Positions 55,745-63,389 of a stretch of DNA of 64,000 nt are shown here, in pieces. The notes under the pieces are model-generated. The model worked only from the letters and a program-made list of their open reading frames with translations, had not been told where the DNA came from and searched no databases. The stretch comes from Candidatus Intricatilinea gracilis. GTDB taxonomy: Bacteria > Pseudomonadota > Gammaproteobacteria > Burkholderiales > Burkholderiaceae_C. Location of the stretch: contig JADJDQ010000005.1 of assembly GCA_016702605.1 (NCBI GenBank), positions 1-64,000 on the forward strand. Reading direction: 5' to 3'. How positions within the stretch are numbered: the first letter of the stretch is position 1; each line of letters begins with the position of its first letter. The position numbers were made by a program, and so were the translations under genes.

Positions 55745-56050
55745 CTTGTCTCCAATTCCTGTGGATCACGGGGATCGGCCCACCCGGAGCGACGCGCCTG
55801 AAGGCCATGCCGCCCAGACCTTGAGCCGCCCGCATCATGCCGGAGGGCAGCACCGTGCTGCAATTATGCGCAACCCTTAATCATGCTCCACCAGATTGCT
55901 CCAGTTTGGATCACCAATTGGAGCAGTTGCTCCAACTCGACCACACCTGCGTGGAACAAGCGATGCAGGCCGCCACACTTGACACAGCTCAGGTCAGGAG
56001 CGACCCTCGATTCGAGCACCCGGCGTGGAGCGAAACCGCGCGCCTGGACG
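55745..56050. other. Divergent control region between activator and pedF
   Basis: No gene. It holds repeated TGCTCCA/TGGAGCA half-sites (55884-55890, 55897-55903 and the palindrome at 55918-55935), a likely cluster of upstream activator sites for the sigma-54 regulator, and the start region of the activator gene itself. Confidence 0.6.
55918..55935. promoter_or_regulatory. Perfect palindrome, candidate upstream activator sequence
   Basis: Arms TTGGAGCA and TGCTCCAA around GT, 116 bases upstream of the -24 element of the pedF promoter. Position, symmetry and repeated half-sites fit a binding site for the Fis-type sigma-54 activator encoded divergently. Confidence 0.7.
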
Positions 56051-56066
56051 TGGCATGCAGATTGCA
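56051..56066 (+). promoter_or_regulatory. Sigma-54 (-24/-12) promoter of pedF
   Basis: TGGCATG, four bases, then TTGCA: matches the sigma-54 consensus TGGCACR-N4-TTGCW except for one base. It lies about 42 bases before the pedF start codon, so initiation near 56078 leaves a 30-base leader. Confidence 0.75.
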
Positions 56067-56107
56067 GTTTGGAGCCTCAGCGTTTTCAAACCGATGGAGC
56101 AGACGAG

Positions 56108-56581
56108 ATGGCACGAGGAGACTTCTGGCGCGCAAGCGCGCTTGTTCTGGCCTGTGTGGCCGTGGCCAACCTGGCCGCAGCGCATGGCGACGTAACCCCG
56201 CAGGCAGTGGACACGTCCAGCCTGCCGCAACTGGGCGCCGAGTGGCGCACCGAGAATCCGTTCCGTGGCAACGAGGCCGCGATCAAGATCGGTACCTCGG
56301 CCTACAACCAGAACTGCGCGCGTTGCCACGGGCTGGAAGCCATTTCGGGCGGCATCGCGCCTGATCTGCGCCGCCTGGACAACGAATGTGTCACGCTCAA
56401 GGTCGAAGCCAAGAAAAAGGCCTGCGTCAAGGAGATCGACGACTTCATGCTGACCACCGTGCGGCGTGGTCGCACCCGTAACGGCGCGGTCTACATGCCG
56501 CCGTTCGAAGGCATCCTGTCGCAAGAAGCGATGTGGTCGATCAAGGCCTACCTCGAAACACGTCGGGAAAAGCCGCTGTGA
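56108..56581 (+). CDS. pedF: PedF-like cytochrome c550
   Basis: A 157-residue periplasmic c-type cytochrome of the PedF/ExaB group, the electron acceptor of PQQ alcohol dehydrogenases. The signal peptide ends LAAA, giving a predicted mature start His26-Gly-Asp. The single haem motif is CARCH at residues 70-74, with the methionine ligand probably in VYMPPFEGILSQEAMWSIKAYLE. It is transcribed from the sigma-54 promoter and is translationally coupled to the next gene. The partner dehydrogenase is not in the window. Confidence 0.82.
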   Translation: MARGDFWRASALVLACVAVANLAAAHGDVTPQAVDTSSLPQLGAEWRTENPFRGNEAAIKIGTSAYNQNCARCHGLEAISGGIAPDLRRLDNECVTLKVEAKKKACVKEIDDFMLTTVRRGRTRNGAVYMPPFEGILSQEAMWSIKAYLETRREKPL

Positions 56582-57492
56582 GCGACCGCGACGCCGTGAC
56601 CACCGCTGCGGCCGACTCGTGTGTGTCAGGCTGCGCACGCGCGCAGCCCGGCCTGGCCCGGCGCGACGTGCTGGGTGCCGCCCTGGCCGCCATGCTGGGC
56701 TGCGCCGTGCCGGCGGTTCAGGCGCAGACACCCGCCACGGCGCTGGAGCGCATCCGCCAGCGCGGACGCCTGATCGTGGGGGTGTACAACGACCTGCCGC
56801 CATTCCATGCCGCCGGCAAGGGCATCGAGGTGGAACTCGCCGCAGCACTGGCGCAAAGCCTGGGTGTGGCGCCCAGCCTGCTGCCCTTCACGGCCGACGA
56901 GAACATGAACGACGACCTGCGCAACGTCGTCTGGAAGGGCCACTACCTCGGCTGGGGTCCGGCCGACGTGATGCTTCACGTGCCGGTCGACCGCGTGCTG
57001 ATGCAGGCCAATCCCAAGGTCAGCATCTTCTCGCCCTACTGGCGCGAACGTATCGTGATCGCCCGCGATCTGGCCAAGGTGCCCAAGCTCGATTCACTCG
57101 AACCGCTGCTCGGCAAACCCGTGGCGGCTGCGGGCCAGTCGCTGGCTGGCTGGTTGATGCTCGGTGCCGACAACGGCGCTTTTCGCGACCAGTTGCGCAC
57201 CAAGCTGAGCCAGGGTGTGGAAGCCGCCGAACTGCTGCGCAAGGGTGAGGTGGTGGCCGCCTGCGGCATGTCGTCCGAGCTCGAATCGGTGCTCGGGCGC
57301 GATCCACGTTTCGAGATCACCCCCCTGCCGGTGCCGCGCGCGCCGCGTGATGGCTGGGTGGTCGGCATGGCGGTCAAGCAGGAATCCACCGACCTGGCCG
57401 CCGCACTGCGCGACAGCATGGAACAACTGGCTGGCAGCGGGCGCCTGAAAGACCTGTTCGCCACCGCCGGTCTGAACTGGCAACGCCTCTGA
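56578..57492 (+). CDS. MoxJ-like extracellular solute-binding protein of quinoprotein systems
   Basis: A 304-residue periplasmic binding protein of the bacterial extracellular solute-binding family 3 type, like the MoxJ/XoxJ proteins beside methanol/alcohol dehydrogenase genes. Twin arginines precede a hydrophobic segment (ARRDVLGAALAAMLG). Core sequence: GRLIVGVYNDLPPFHAAGKG, WGPADVMLHVPVDRVL, PYWRERIVIARD. GTG 56578 overlaps the pedF stop (GTGA); the alternative ATG lies inside pedF. MoxJ-type proteins are thought to help activate or dock the dehydrogenase rather than feed a transporter. Confidence 0.82.
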   Translation: MSDRDAVTTAAADSCVSGCARAQPGLARRDVLGAALAAMLGCAVPAVQAQTPATALERIRQRGRLIVGVYNDLPPFHAAGKGIEVELAAALAQSLGVAPSLLPFTADENMNDDLRNVVWKGHYLGWGPADVMLHVPVDRVLMQANPKVSIFSPYWRERIVIARDLAKVPKLDSLEPLLGKPVAAAGQSLAGWLMLGADNGAFRDQLRTKLSQGVEAAELLRKGEVVAACGMSSELESVLGRDPRFEITPLPVPRAPRDGWVVGMAVKQESTDLAAALRDSMEQLAGSGRLKDLFATAGLNWQRL

Positions 57493-57774
57493 ACGCTTGC
57501 CACGTCGAGTAGACGCTGGATCGCCCCGCGTCGACTCATCAGCTAAACCTGCACCCGTGGCTGCCAGGCTCTTACAAAGCCTCGCAAGCACGTCTATAAT
57601 CCCGGGTTTGCTGGCAGATCGCCCGAAAGGTCGGCGTGCGGCAGGCAGCGAGACATCGAACAGGCAACGGGCCAAACCCATCACCCTGACCATCGATGAC
57701 AAGCACCCGCCGCGCGAGTCCGGACCTCCCCGCTGGCCTTTAACGGGCACCATTAATCTAGGACATATCCTTAA
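57493..57774. other. Promoter and leader of rpsU
   Basis: About 282 bases without a gene. It contains the housekeeping promoter at 57572-57600 and a long leader of roughly 165 bases ending in a TTAAATG start context. Nothing else was recognised. Confidence 0.6.
57572..57600 (+). promoter_or_regulatory. Sigma-70-type promoter of rpsU
   Basis: TTACAA and TATAAT are separated by 17 bases, an optimal -35/-10 arrangement with a perfect -10 hexamer. Confidence 0.75.
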
Positions 57775-57987
57775 ATGACGACTATCCGTGTCAAGGAAAA
57801 CGAGCCGTTTGACGTTGCGCTGCGCCGCTTCAAGCGAACCATCGAAAAGCTCGGCCTGCTGACCGACCTGCGTGCGCGCGAGTTCTACGAAAAGCCCACC
57901 GCCGAGCGCAAGCGCAAGAAGGCGGCTGCCGTCAAGCGCCACTACAAGCGTGTGCGCTCGATGCAGTTGCCCAAGAAACTGTACTGA
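57775..57987 (+). CDS. rpsU: 30S ribosomal protein S21
   Basis: A 70-residue S21, the small basic subunit protein involved in mRNA start-site base pairing. It opens [20 protein letters not shown] and has the lysine-rich [17 protein letters not shown] centre. Length and sequence are normal for the family. It precedes yqeY as in many proteobacteria; dnaG and rpoD, the usual next genes, are not here. Confidence 0.97.
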
Positions 57988-58093
57988 CCCTGCGGCCGGA
58001 TTCGCCGCGCGCAAGTGCAGCGAGTCCGCGTGTTGTCACCCGCCTGTTTCATGACGGGCAGGCCGACGCGCAACACCGGATAGCCACCGGTGC

Positions 58094-58130
58094 ACTCAGG
58101 CCCGAGCGGGACGCCGCTGCGGGCCTGAGT
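58094..58130 (+). terminator. Hairpin terminator after rpsU
   Basis: Eleven-base arms ACTCAGGCCCG and CGGGCCTGAGT around a 15-base loop, then CATTTGTG. It lies 107 bases after the rpsU stop and 40 before yqeY, so it may partially separate the two transcripts. Confidence 0.7.
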
Positions 58131-58169
58131 CATTTGTGCCCCACCAACGACCTAGCCTGTGAGCCCATC

Positions 58170-58616
58170 ATGAGCCTCAAAGAACGCATCACCGACGACA
58201 TGAAGACGGCCATGCGGGCCAAGGACAGCGATCGCCTGCTGGCCATCCGTATGTTGCTGGCAGCCCTCAAACAAAAGGAAGTCGACGAACGTGTCGTGCT
58301 CGACGACACCATGGTCGTGGCCATCGTCGACAAACTCATCAAGCAGCGCAAGGACTCGATCGAACAGTTCCGCAAGGCGGCGCGTGACGACCTGGCCGAC
58401 AAGGAAGCCGCCGAACTGCTGGTGCTCGAGGCTTACCTGCCGCAGCGACTGTCGGCCGACGAGATCGACGCCGCCGTGAAGGCCATCGTGGCCGACCTGG
58501 GTGCCAAAGGCCCGGGCGACATGGGCAAGGTGATGGGTGCGGTCAAGCAGGCCCTGGCCGGCAAGGCCGACATGGGCCTGGTGTCGGGTGCGGTCAAACG
58601 CGCACTCGCCGGTTGA
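58170..58616 (+). CDS. yqeY: GatB/YqeY domain protein
   Basis: A 148-residue YqeY protein: helical N-terminal part (MSLKERITDDMKTAMRAKD), RLLAIRMLLAALKQKEVDE and the C-terminal tRNA-binding-like GatB/YqeY domain (YLPQRLSADEIDAAVKAIV; GPGDMGKVMGAVKQALAGKAD). It resembles the tail domain of GatB; a role in tRNA handling is assumed but not established. Its place after rpsU is conserved. Confidence 0.93.
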   Translation: MSLKERITDDMKTAMRAKDSDRLLAIRMLLAALKQKEVDERVVLDDTMVVAIVDKLIKQRKDSIEQFRKAARDDLADKEAAELLVLEAYLPQRLSADEIDAAVKAIVADLGAKGPGDMGKVMGAVKQALAGKADMGLVSGAVKRALAG

Positions 58617-58686
58617 GAGCGTCGACAGCCGCGCGGTAAGCTCGCGCCCGCTTTCGTATCCCTGCACCATTCATCGACTCAACACC

Positions 58687-59031
58687 ATGTCATCACTGCC
58701 TGCTCAAGCCGTCACCGCCGACTTCGCCGTGGCACCACAACTCGAACCCGCCGCCATGGCATTGGCTGCCGCGCAAGGCTTTCGCAGCGTGGTGAACAAC
58801 CGCCCCGACGGTGAAGGTGGCCCGGGCCAACCCAGCTCGCAGGCGATGCGGGCAGCCGCCGAGGCCGCCGGCCTGGTCTATGCCTTTCTGCCGGTGTCGG
58901 GTGGCTATCAGAGCCCCGAAGAAATCGCGCAGTTCAGGCAGCTGATCGACACCTTGCCCAAGCCGATGCTGGCGTTTTGCCGCAGTGGCGCACGCAGCAC
59001 CCGCCTGTACATGCAGGCGCGCGAGCTCTGA
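58687..59031 (+). CDS. TIGR01244-family sulfurtransferase (Blh-like phosphatase fold)
   Basis: A 114-residue protein with the beta-lactamase-hydrolase-like (DUF442) phosphatase fold. LAAAQGFRSVVNNRPDGEGG and the active-site loop AFCRSGARSTRLY carry the Cys-x5-Arg nucleophile motif of rhodanese/tyrosine phosphatase-like enzymes. Family members are proposed sulfurtransferases or sulfide-related enzymes. It stands alone downstream of yqeY. Confidence 0.88.
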   Translation: MSSLPAQAVTADFAVAPQLEPAAMALAAAQGFRSVVNNRPDGEGGPGQPSSQAMRAAAEAAGLVYAFLPVSGGYQSPEEIAQFRQLIDTLPKPMLAFCRSGARSTRLYMQAREL

Positions 59032-59104
59032 GCCTGAGCCCGCCGTTGCCGTGACGGCACTGACCCTGGCACACGATCGGGCTAACCCTAGTCAGCAATC
59101 ACCA

Positions 59105-59138
59105 CATTGCACGCATGACCGTGCATTGCCTACATTGC
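59105..59138. repeat. CATTGC repeats upstream of a TRAP operon
   Basis: Three direct copies of CATTGC (59105, 59124, 59133); the first two overlap an inverted repeat TGCACG-CATGAC-CGTGCA. This lies 65-100 bases before the TRAP small-subunit start and could be a regulator-binding region. Confidence 0.45.
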
Positions 59139-59202
59139 GAGGCTTAGGTTTTTGTAACCCGACGCTACGCCGATCCATGTCACTTCATCACCGGGAGCCA
59201 CC

Positions 59203-59808
59203 GTGTCAGCCCTGATCTCAGCTCTCATGCCGTTGTCACGGCTGATCGACCGAATAAGCGAGTTTGTCGGTCGATGGGTTTCGTGGCTCGTGCTGGCCGC
59301 GGTGCTCGTCTCCGCAGTAAACGCCGTGGTGCGCAAGGTGTTCAACACCAGCTCGAACGCCTACCTCGAGATCCAGTGGTACTTCTTTGCCGCGATGTTC
59401 CTGCTGGCCGCCGGCTACACGCTGCTGCGACAGGAACACGTCAAGATCGACGTCATCCTGCACCGCTTCTCCAAGCGCACGCAGATCAAGGTCGAGATCA
59501 TCGGGATCGTCGCCTTCCTGTTCCCGGTGGTGATCACGGTGATCGATCTGGTGTGGCCGTTGGTGATCAAGGCCATCGTCAGCGGTGAGATGTCTTCCAA
59601 CGCTGGTGGTCTGATCCGCTGGCCCGTGTACGCCATGGTGCCGCTGGGCTTCGGTCTGCTCGGCATGCAAGGCCTGTCCGAGCTCATCAAGCGGTTTGCC
59701 TTCTTGCAGGGCCTGATCGACGACCCGACGAAGCGGCATCAGCAAAAAACCGCAGAAGAAGAACTCGCCGAAGCAATCCGCGCTCAGGCCGAAGGAGCGC
59801 ACAAGTGA
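59203..59808 (+). CDS. TRAP transporter small permease subunit
   Basis: A 201-residue DctQ-family membrane protein with four helices (about 27-49, 62-83, 103-127, 142-162). The GTG start at 59203 is preceded by CGGGAG; an ATG eight codons later is an alternative. LEIQWYFFAAMFLLAAGYTL and RQEHVKIDVI are typical of the subgroup that serves mannitol- or lactate-like TRAP systems. The C-terminal Glu/Ala-rich tail is cytoplasmic. It overlaps the large subunit by four bases. No periplasmic binding-protein gene is adjacent. Confidence 0.88.
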   Translation: MSALISALMPLSRLIDRISEFVGRWVSWLVLAAVLVSAVNAVVRKVFNTSSNAYLEIQWYFFAAMFLLAAGYTLLRQEHVKIDVILHRFSKRTQIKVEIIGIVAFLFPVVITVIDLVWPLVIKAIVSGEMSSNAGGLIRWPVYAMVPLGFGLLGMQGLSELIKRFAFLQGLIDDPTKRHQQKTAEEELAEAIRAQAEGAHK

Positions 59809-61541
59809 TCGAACTTCTCAGCCAGAACATGGCGCCGGCGATGTTCGTCGGCCTGATCGTCTTCCTGCTGATGGGCTACTCGGTGGCCTTTTCGCTGGGT
59901 GCTTGTGGCCTGTTGTTCGGCTTCATAGGCATCGAACTCGGGCTGCTGCCGGCGTCGCTGATGCAGGCGCTGCCGCTGCGTATCTTCGGCATCATGCAGA
60001 ACGACACGCTGCTGGCCATCCCCTTCTTCACCTTCATGGGGCTGATCCTCGAACGCTCCGGCATGGCAGAGGATCTGCTGGACACCATCGGTCAACTGTT
60101 CGGCCCGATCCGCGGCGGGCTTGGTTACGCGGTGATCCTGGTGGGCGCCATGCTGGCCGCCACCACGGGCGTGGTGGCCGCCTCGGTCATCAGCATGGGC
60201 CTCATCTCGCTGCCCATCATGCTGCGTTACGGCTACGACCGCCGCATCGCCGGCGGCGTGATCGCCGCCTCGGGCACGCTGGCGCAGATCATCCCGCCGT
60301 CGCTGGTGCTCATCATCATGGCCGACCAGCTCGGCAAGAGTGTGGGTGACCTGTACAAGGGCGCGTTCATTCCCGGCTTCGTGCTGACCGGCCTGTACGT
60401 CGGCTACATCGTGCTCATCAGCTTCTGGAAGCCGACCTGGGTGCCGGCGCTGCCCAAAGAGGCGCGCACCATCCGCGAAGACAACGGTGACTCGGGCCTG
60501 CCCTCGCTGGGCCTGCTGGTGCTGCTGTCCACCGGCCTGGCGGTGTTTTTTGCCCAGACCCGCCCGGACAACACGCCGACCGACGAACTCATCGTCGTCT
60601 CGCTGTGTGTCGGTGGCGGCGTAGCCTTCATGTTGGCGGTACTCAACAAGGTCACCGGCCTGAAGCTGCTGTCGAAGATGGCCGAGCGGGTCACCTTCGT
60701 GCTGATCCCGCCGCTGGCACTGATCTTCCTGGTGCTGGGCACGATCTTCCTGGGCATCGCCACTCCGACCGAAGGTGGCGCCATGGGGGCCATGGGTGCG
60801 CTGGTGATGGCCACGGGGCGCAAGCGCCTGAGCATGCGCCTGCTGCGCCAGGCCATGGACTCGACCATGAAGCTGGCCACCTTCGTCGTCTTCATCCTGC
60901 TGGGTTCGACCGTTTTCTCGCTCAGCTTCCAGGGCGTCGACGGGCCGAAGTGGGTCGAACATCTGCTCACCAGCCTGCCAGGTGGACAGCTCGGCTTCCT
61001 GATCGTGGTGAACATCCTGATCTTCGTGCTGGCGTTCTTCCTCGACTTCTTCGAACTCAGCTTCATCGTCATCCCGCTCATCGGGCCGGTGGCCGACAAA
61101 CTCGGCATCGATCTGGTGTGGTTCGGCGTGTTGCTGGCGGTCAACATGCAGACCTCGTTCATGCATCCGCCGTTCGGTTTTGCGCTGTTCTACCTGCGCA
61201 GCGTGGCACCCGGCGACGACTACAAGGACCGAGTCACCGGCAAGACCGTCGCCAAGGTCACCACTGGCCAGATCTACTGGGGGGCGGTGCCATTCGTGGT
61301 CATCCAGGTCATCATGGTCGGCCTGATCATCGCCTTCCCGGAACTGGTCTCGGGCGGACTGGGCAAGAAGGAAGAGATCAATGTCGACAACGTGCTGATC
61401 GAGATGCAACCCAACGAGGTCAAGCCCGAGAACGACATCAACAAGTTGTTCGATCTACCCGGCTCCCCGGCCGAACCGGCCAAGGAAGAAGATCCGATGG
61501 CCGCGTTCAAGGACCTGCCCAAGGACGACGTCAAGAAGTGA
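59805..61541 (+). CDS. TRAP transporter large permease subunit with C-terminal extension
   Basis: A 578-residue DctM-type permease, longer than the usual 425 residues. Family segments include IPFFTFMGLILERSGMAEDLL, GAMLAATTGVVAASVISMG, IIPPSLVLIIMADQLGKS and PTEGGAMGAMGALV. The extra length comes from a central insertion with an extra hydrophobic segment and a soluble tail (residues about 525-578) rich in Pro, Glu and Lys. The insertion is normal for the large-subunit subgroup; the tail is not obviously so. It forms a QM pair with no DctP nearby. Confidence 0.9.
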   Translation: MIELLSQNMAPAMFVGLIVFLLMGYSVAFSLGACGLLFGFIGIELGLLPASLMQALPLRIFGIMQNDTLLAIPFFTFMGLILERSGMAEDLLDTIGQLFGPIRGGLGYAVILVGAMLAATTGVVAASVISMGLISLPIMLRYGYDRRIAGGVIAASGTLAQIIPPSLVLIIMADQLGKSVGDLYKGAFIPGFVLTGLYVGYIVLISFWKPTWVPALPKEARTIREDNGDSGLPSLGLLVLLSTGLAVFFAQTRPDNTPTDELIVVSLCVGGGVAFMLAVLNKVTGLKLLSKMAERVTFVLIPPLALIFLVLGTIFLGIATPTEGGAMGAMGALVMATGRKRLSMRLLRQAMDSTMKLATFVVFILLGSTVFSLSFQGVDGPKWVEHLLTSLPGGQLGFLIVVNILIFVLAFFLDFFELSFIVIPLIGPVADKLGIDLVWFGVLLAVNMQTSFMHPPFGFALFYLRSVAPGDDYKDRVTGKTVAKVTTGQIYWGAVPFVVIQVIMVGLIIAFPELVSGGLGKKEEINVDNVLIEMQPNEVKPENDINKLFDLPGSPAEPAKEEDPMAAFKDLPKDDVKK

Positions 61542-61583
61542 TGGCAGAGCGGCACGCCGGCCGCGACTGTCGATTCCAGATAA

Positions 61584-61605
61584 AAAGGCCCCTCGAGGGG
61601 CCTTT
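61584..61605. terminator. Bidirectional terminator between TRAP operon and GGT gene
   Basis: A perfect 22-base palindrome: arms AAAGGCCCCTC and GAGGGGCCTTT, with A-run before and TTTCT after. It can end both the plus-strand TRAP operon and the minus-strand gamma-glutamyltransferase gene. Confidence 0.85.
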
Positions 61606-61636
61606 CTCATGGTGCGACGGCGGAGGCGTTCAGCGC

Positions 61637-63262
61637 TTACCAGCCCGCCGCCAGGCCGTCGCGCCGTGCGTCACTGGCGGCCACATACCCTTCGACGGCC
61701 GGGTCACCCAGGCGCCAGATGAACTGGCCGGCGCCGAAGTCCTGGTAGCTGTCGTTGATCACCTCGAGCTGGTGACCACGCTCGACCAGGCCCTGCACCG
61801 TGGCGGCGGGCATGGCCGCCTCCACATTGAGTTCGAGCCCGGCGTTGTAGCGCCAACGCGGCGCGTCGCAGGCTGCCTGCGGGTTTTGCTGGTAGTCGAG
61901 CATGCGCACCAGCGTCTGCACATGGCCTTGTGGCTGCATGTTGGCGCCCATCACGCCGTAACTCATCACGGGTTGGCCGTCCTTGGTCAGGAAGGCCGGG
62001 ATGATGGTGTGGAAGGGCCGTTTGCCCGGCGCCACCACATTGGCACTGCCGGCTTGCAGGTTGAAGCCGTGGCCGCGGTTCTGCAGGCTCACGCCGTACT
62101 CGGGCAACACCACGCCCGAGCCGAAGCCCATGTAGTTGCTCTGGATGAAACTCACCATCATGCCGCTGGCATCGGCCGCGGTCAGGTAGATGGTGCCGCC
62201 CTTGACCGGATTGCCGGCACCGAAGTCCTGCGCCTTCTTCGGGTCGATCAGCGCGGCGCGGCTCTTCAGATAGGCGGGGTCGAGCATCTGCTCGGGCGTC
62301 ACTTCCATGCAGTCGCGTTCGGCCACATACCGGTAGACATCGGCAAAGGCCAGCTTCATGGCCTCGATCTGCAGATGCTGGCTCTCGGCGCTGTCGACCT
62401 TCAGGCCGGCGATGTCGAAGTTCTCCAGGATGCCCAGCGTGATCAGCGCCGCGATGCCCTGGCCGTTGGGCGGGATCTCGTGCAACGTGTGGCCGCGGTA
62501 GGCCTGGCCCAGCGGCTCGACCCACTCGGGCTTGTAGGCGGCGAAGTCGGCCACCGTGGCAGCGCCGCCCTGCTCGGCCGCAGCGCGCGCCAGCGCCTCG
62601 GCAATCTCGCCGCCGTAGAAGGCCGCGCCCTTGGTGGCACCGATGGCCCGCAGCGCCTTGGCCGCGCCAGGCATCCTGTGCTGCTCGCCGACATGAGGTG
62701 CACGACCGCGCGGCAGGAAGACCTCGGCAAAACCGGGTTGTTTGACGATGTCGGCCACTTGCGAGGCTGCGACCCATTTCTGCTGGATGACCACCGGCAC
62801 CGCGTAGCCACGTTCGGCCACCTCGATGGCCGGCTCCATCAGGTCGGCGAACGGCAGCTTGCCGAACTTCTCGCTCAAGGCCACCCAGCTCGACACGGCA
62901 CCGGGGATGGTGACGGCATCCCAGCCACGCACCGGCGGGCTGTTGCGGTCATCGCCGTACTTGCGCCTGAAGTACTCGGGCGTCCAGGCCGCCGGCGCAC
63001 GACCCGAGGCGTTGAGGCCATGCAGCTTCTTGCCATCCCACAGGATGCAGAACGAGTCCGAGCCCAACCCGTTGCTGCAGGGTTCGACAACGGTCATCAC
63101 CGCCGCCGCAGCCACCGCCGCATCGACCGCATTGCCGCCCTGGGCCAGCATGCGCAGCCCCGCCTGCGCCGCCAGGGGGTGTGAGGTGGAGACGATGTTG
63201 CGGGCGAACACCGGCAGGCGCTGGCTGGTGTACGGGGTGTCGTAGCTGAAGTGTTGGGTCAT
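61637..63262 (-). CDS. Gamma-glutamyltransferase family protein, no signal peptide
   Basis: A 541-residue member of the self-processing gamma-glutamyltransferase family (N-terminal nucleophile hydrolases). N-terminal family sequence: AAQAGLRMLAQGGNAVDAAV, EPCSNGLGSDSFCILWDG. The expected processing and catalytic threonine is Thr357 in GGTIYLTAADASGMMVSF, followed by SNYMGFGSGVVLPEYGVSLQ. No signal peptide is present, so it is probably cytoplasmic, like YwrD-type members, which may act as amidases or acylases rather than on glutathione. Strict activity cannot be read from the sequence. Confidence 0.9.
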   Translation of the reverse strand: MTQHFSYDTPYTSQRLPVFARNIVSTSHPLAAQAGLRMLAQGGNAVDAAVAAAAVMTVVEPCSNGLGSDSFCILWDGKKLHGLNASGRAPAAWTPEYFRRKYGDDRNSPPVRGWDAVTIPGAVSSWVALSEKFGKLPFADLMEPAIEVAERGYAVPVVIQQKWVAASQVADIVKQPGFAEVFLPRGRAPHVGEQHRMPGAAKALRAIGATKGAAFYGGEIAEALARAAAEQGGAATVADFAAYKPEWVEPLGQAYRGHTLHEIPPNGQGIAALITLGILENFDIAGLKVDSAESQHLQIEAMKLAFADVYRYVAERDCMEVTPEQMLDPAYLKSRAALIDPKKAQDFGAGNPVKGGTIYLTAADASGMMVSFIQSNYMGFGSGVVLPEYGVSLQNRGHGFNLQAGSANVVAPGKRPFHTIIPAFLTKDGQPVMSYGVMGANMQPQGHVQTLVRMLDYQQNPQAACDAPRWRYNAGLELNVEAAMPAATVQGLVERGHQLEVINDSYQDFGAGQFIWRLGDPAVEGYVAASDARRDGLAAGW

Positions 63263-63389
63263 GTCGGCGGCGGCCCTCGGGCCGATGGAAGTGAGGCAAG
63301 TGGAAGGATGAAACGGCGTCGAAACGGTCGGCGAGATTCATGTCGGCACGGGCACGCCGATCAAGGCAAACAGATCGCGGCAGGGCAAG

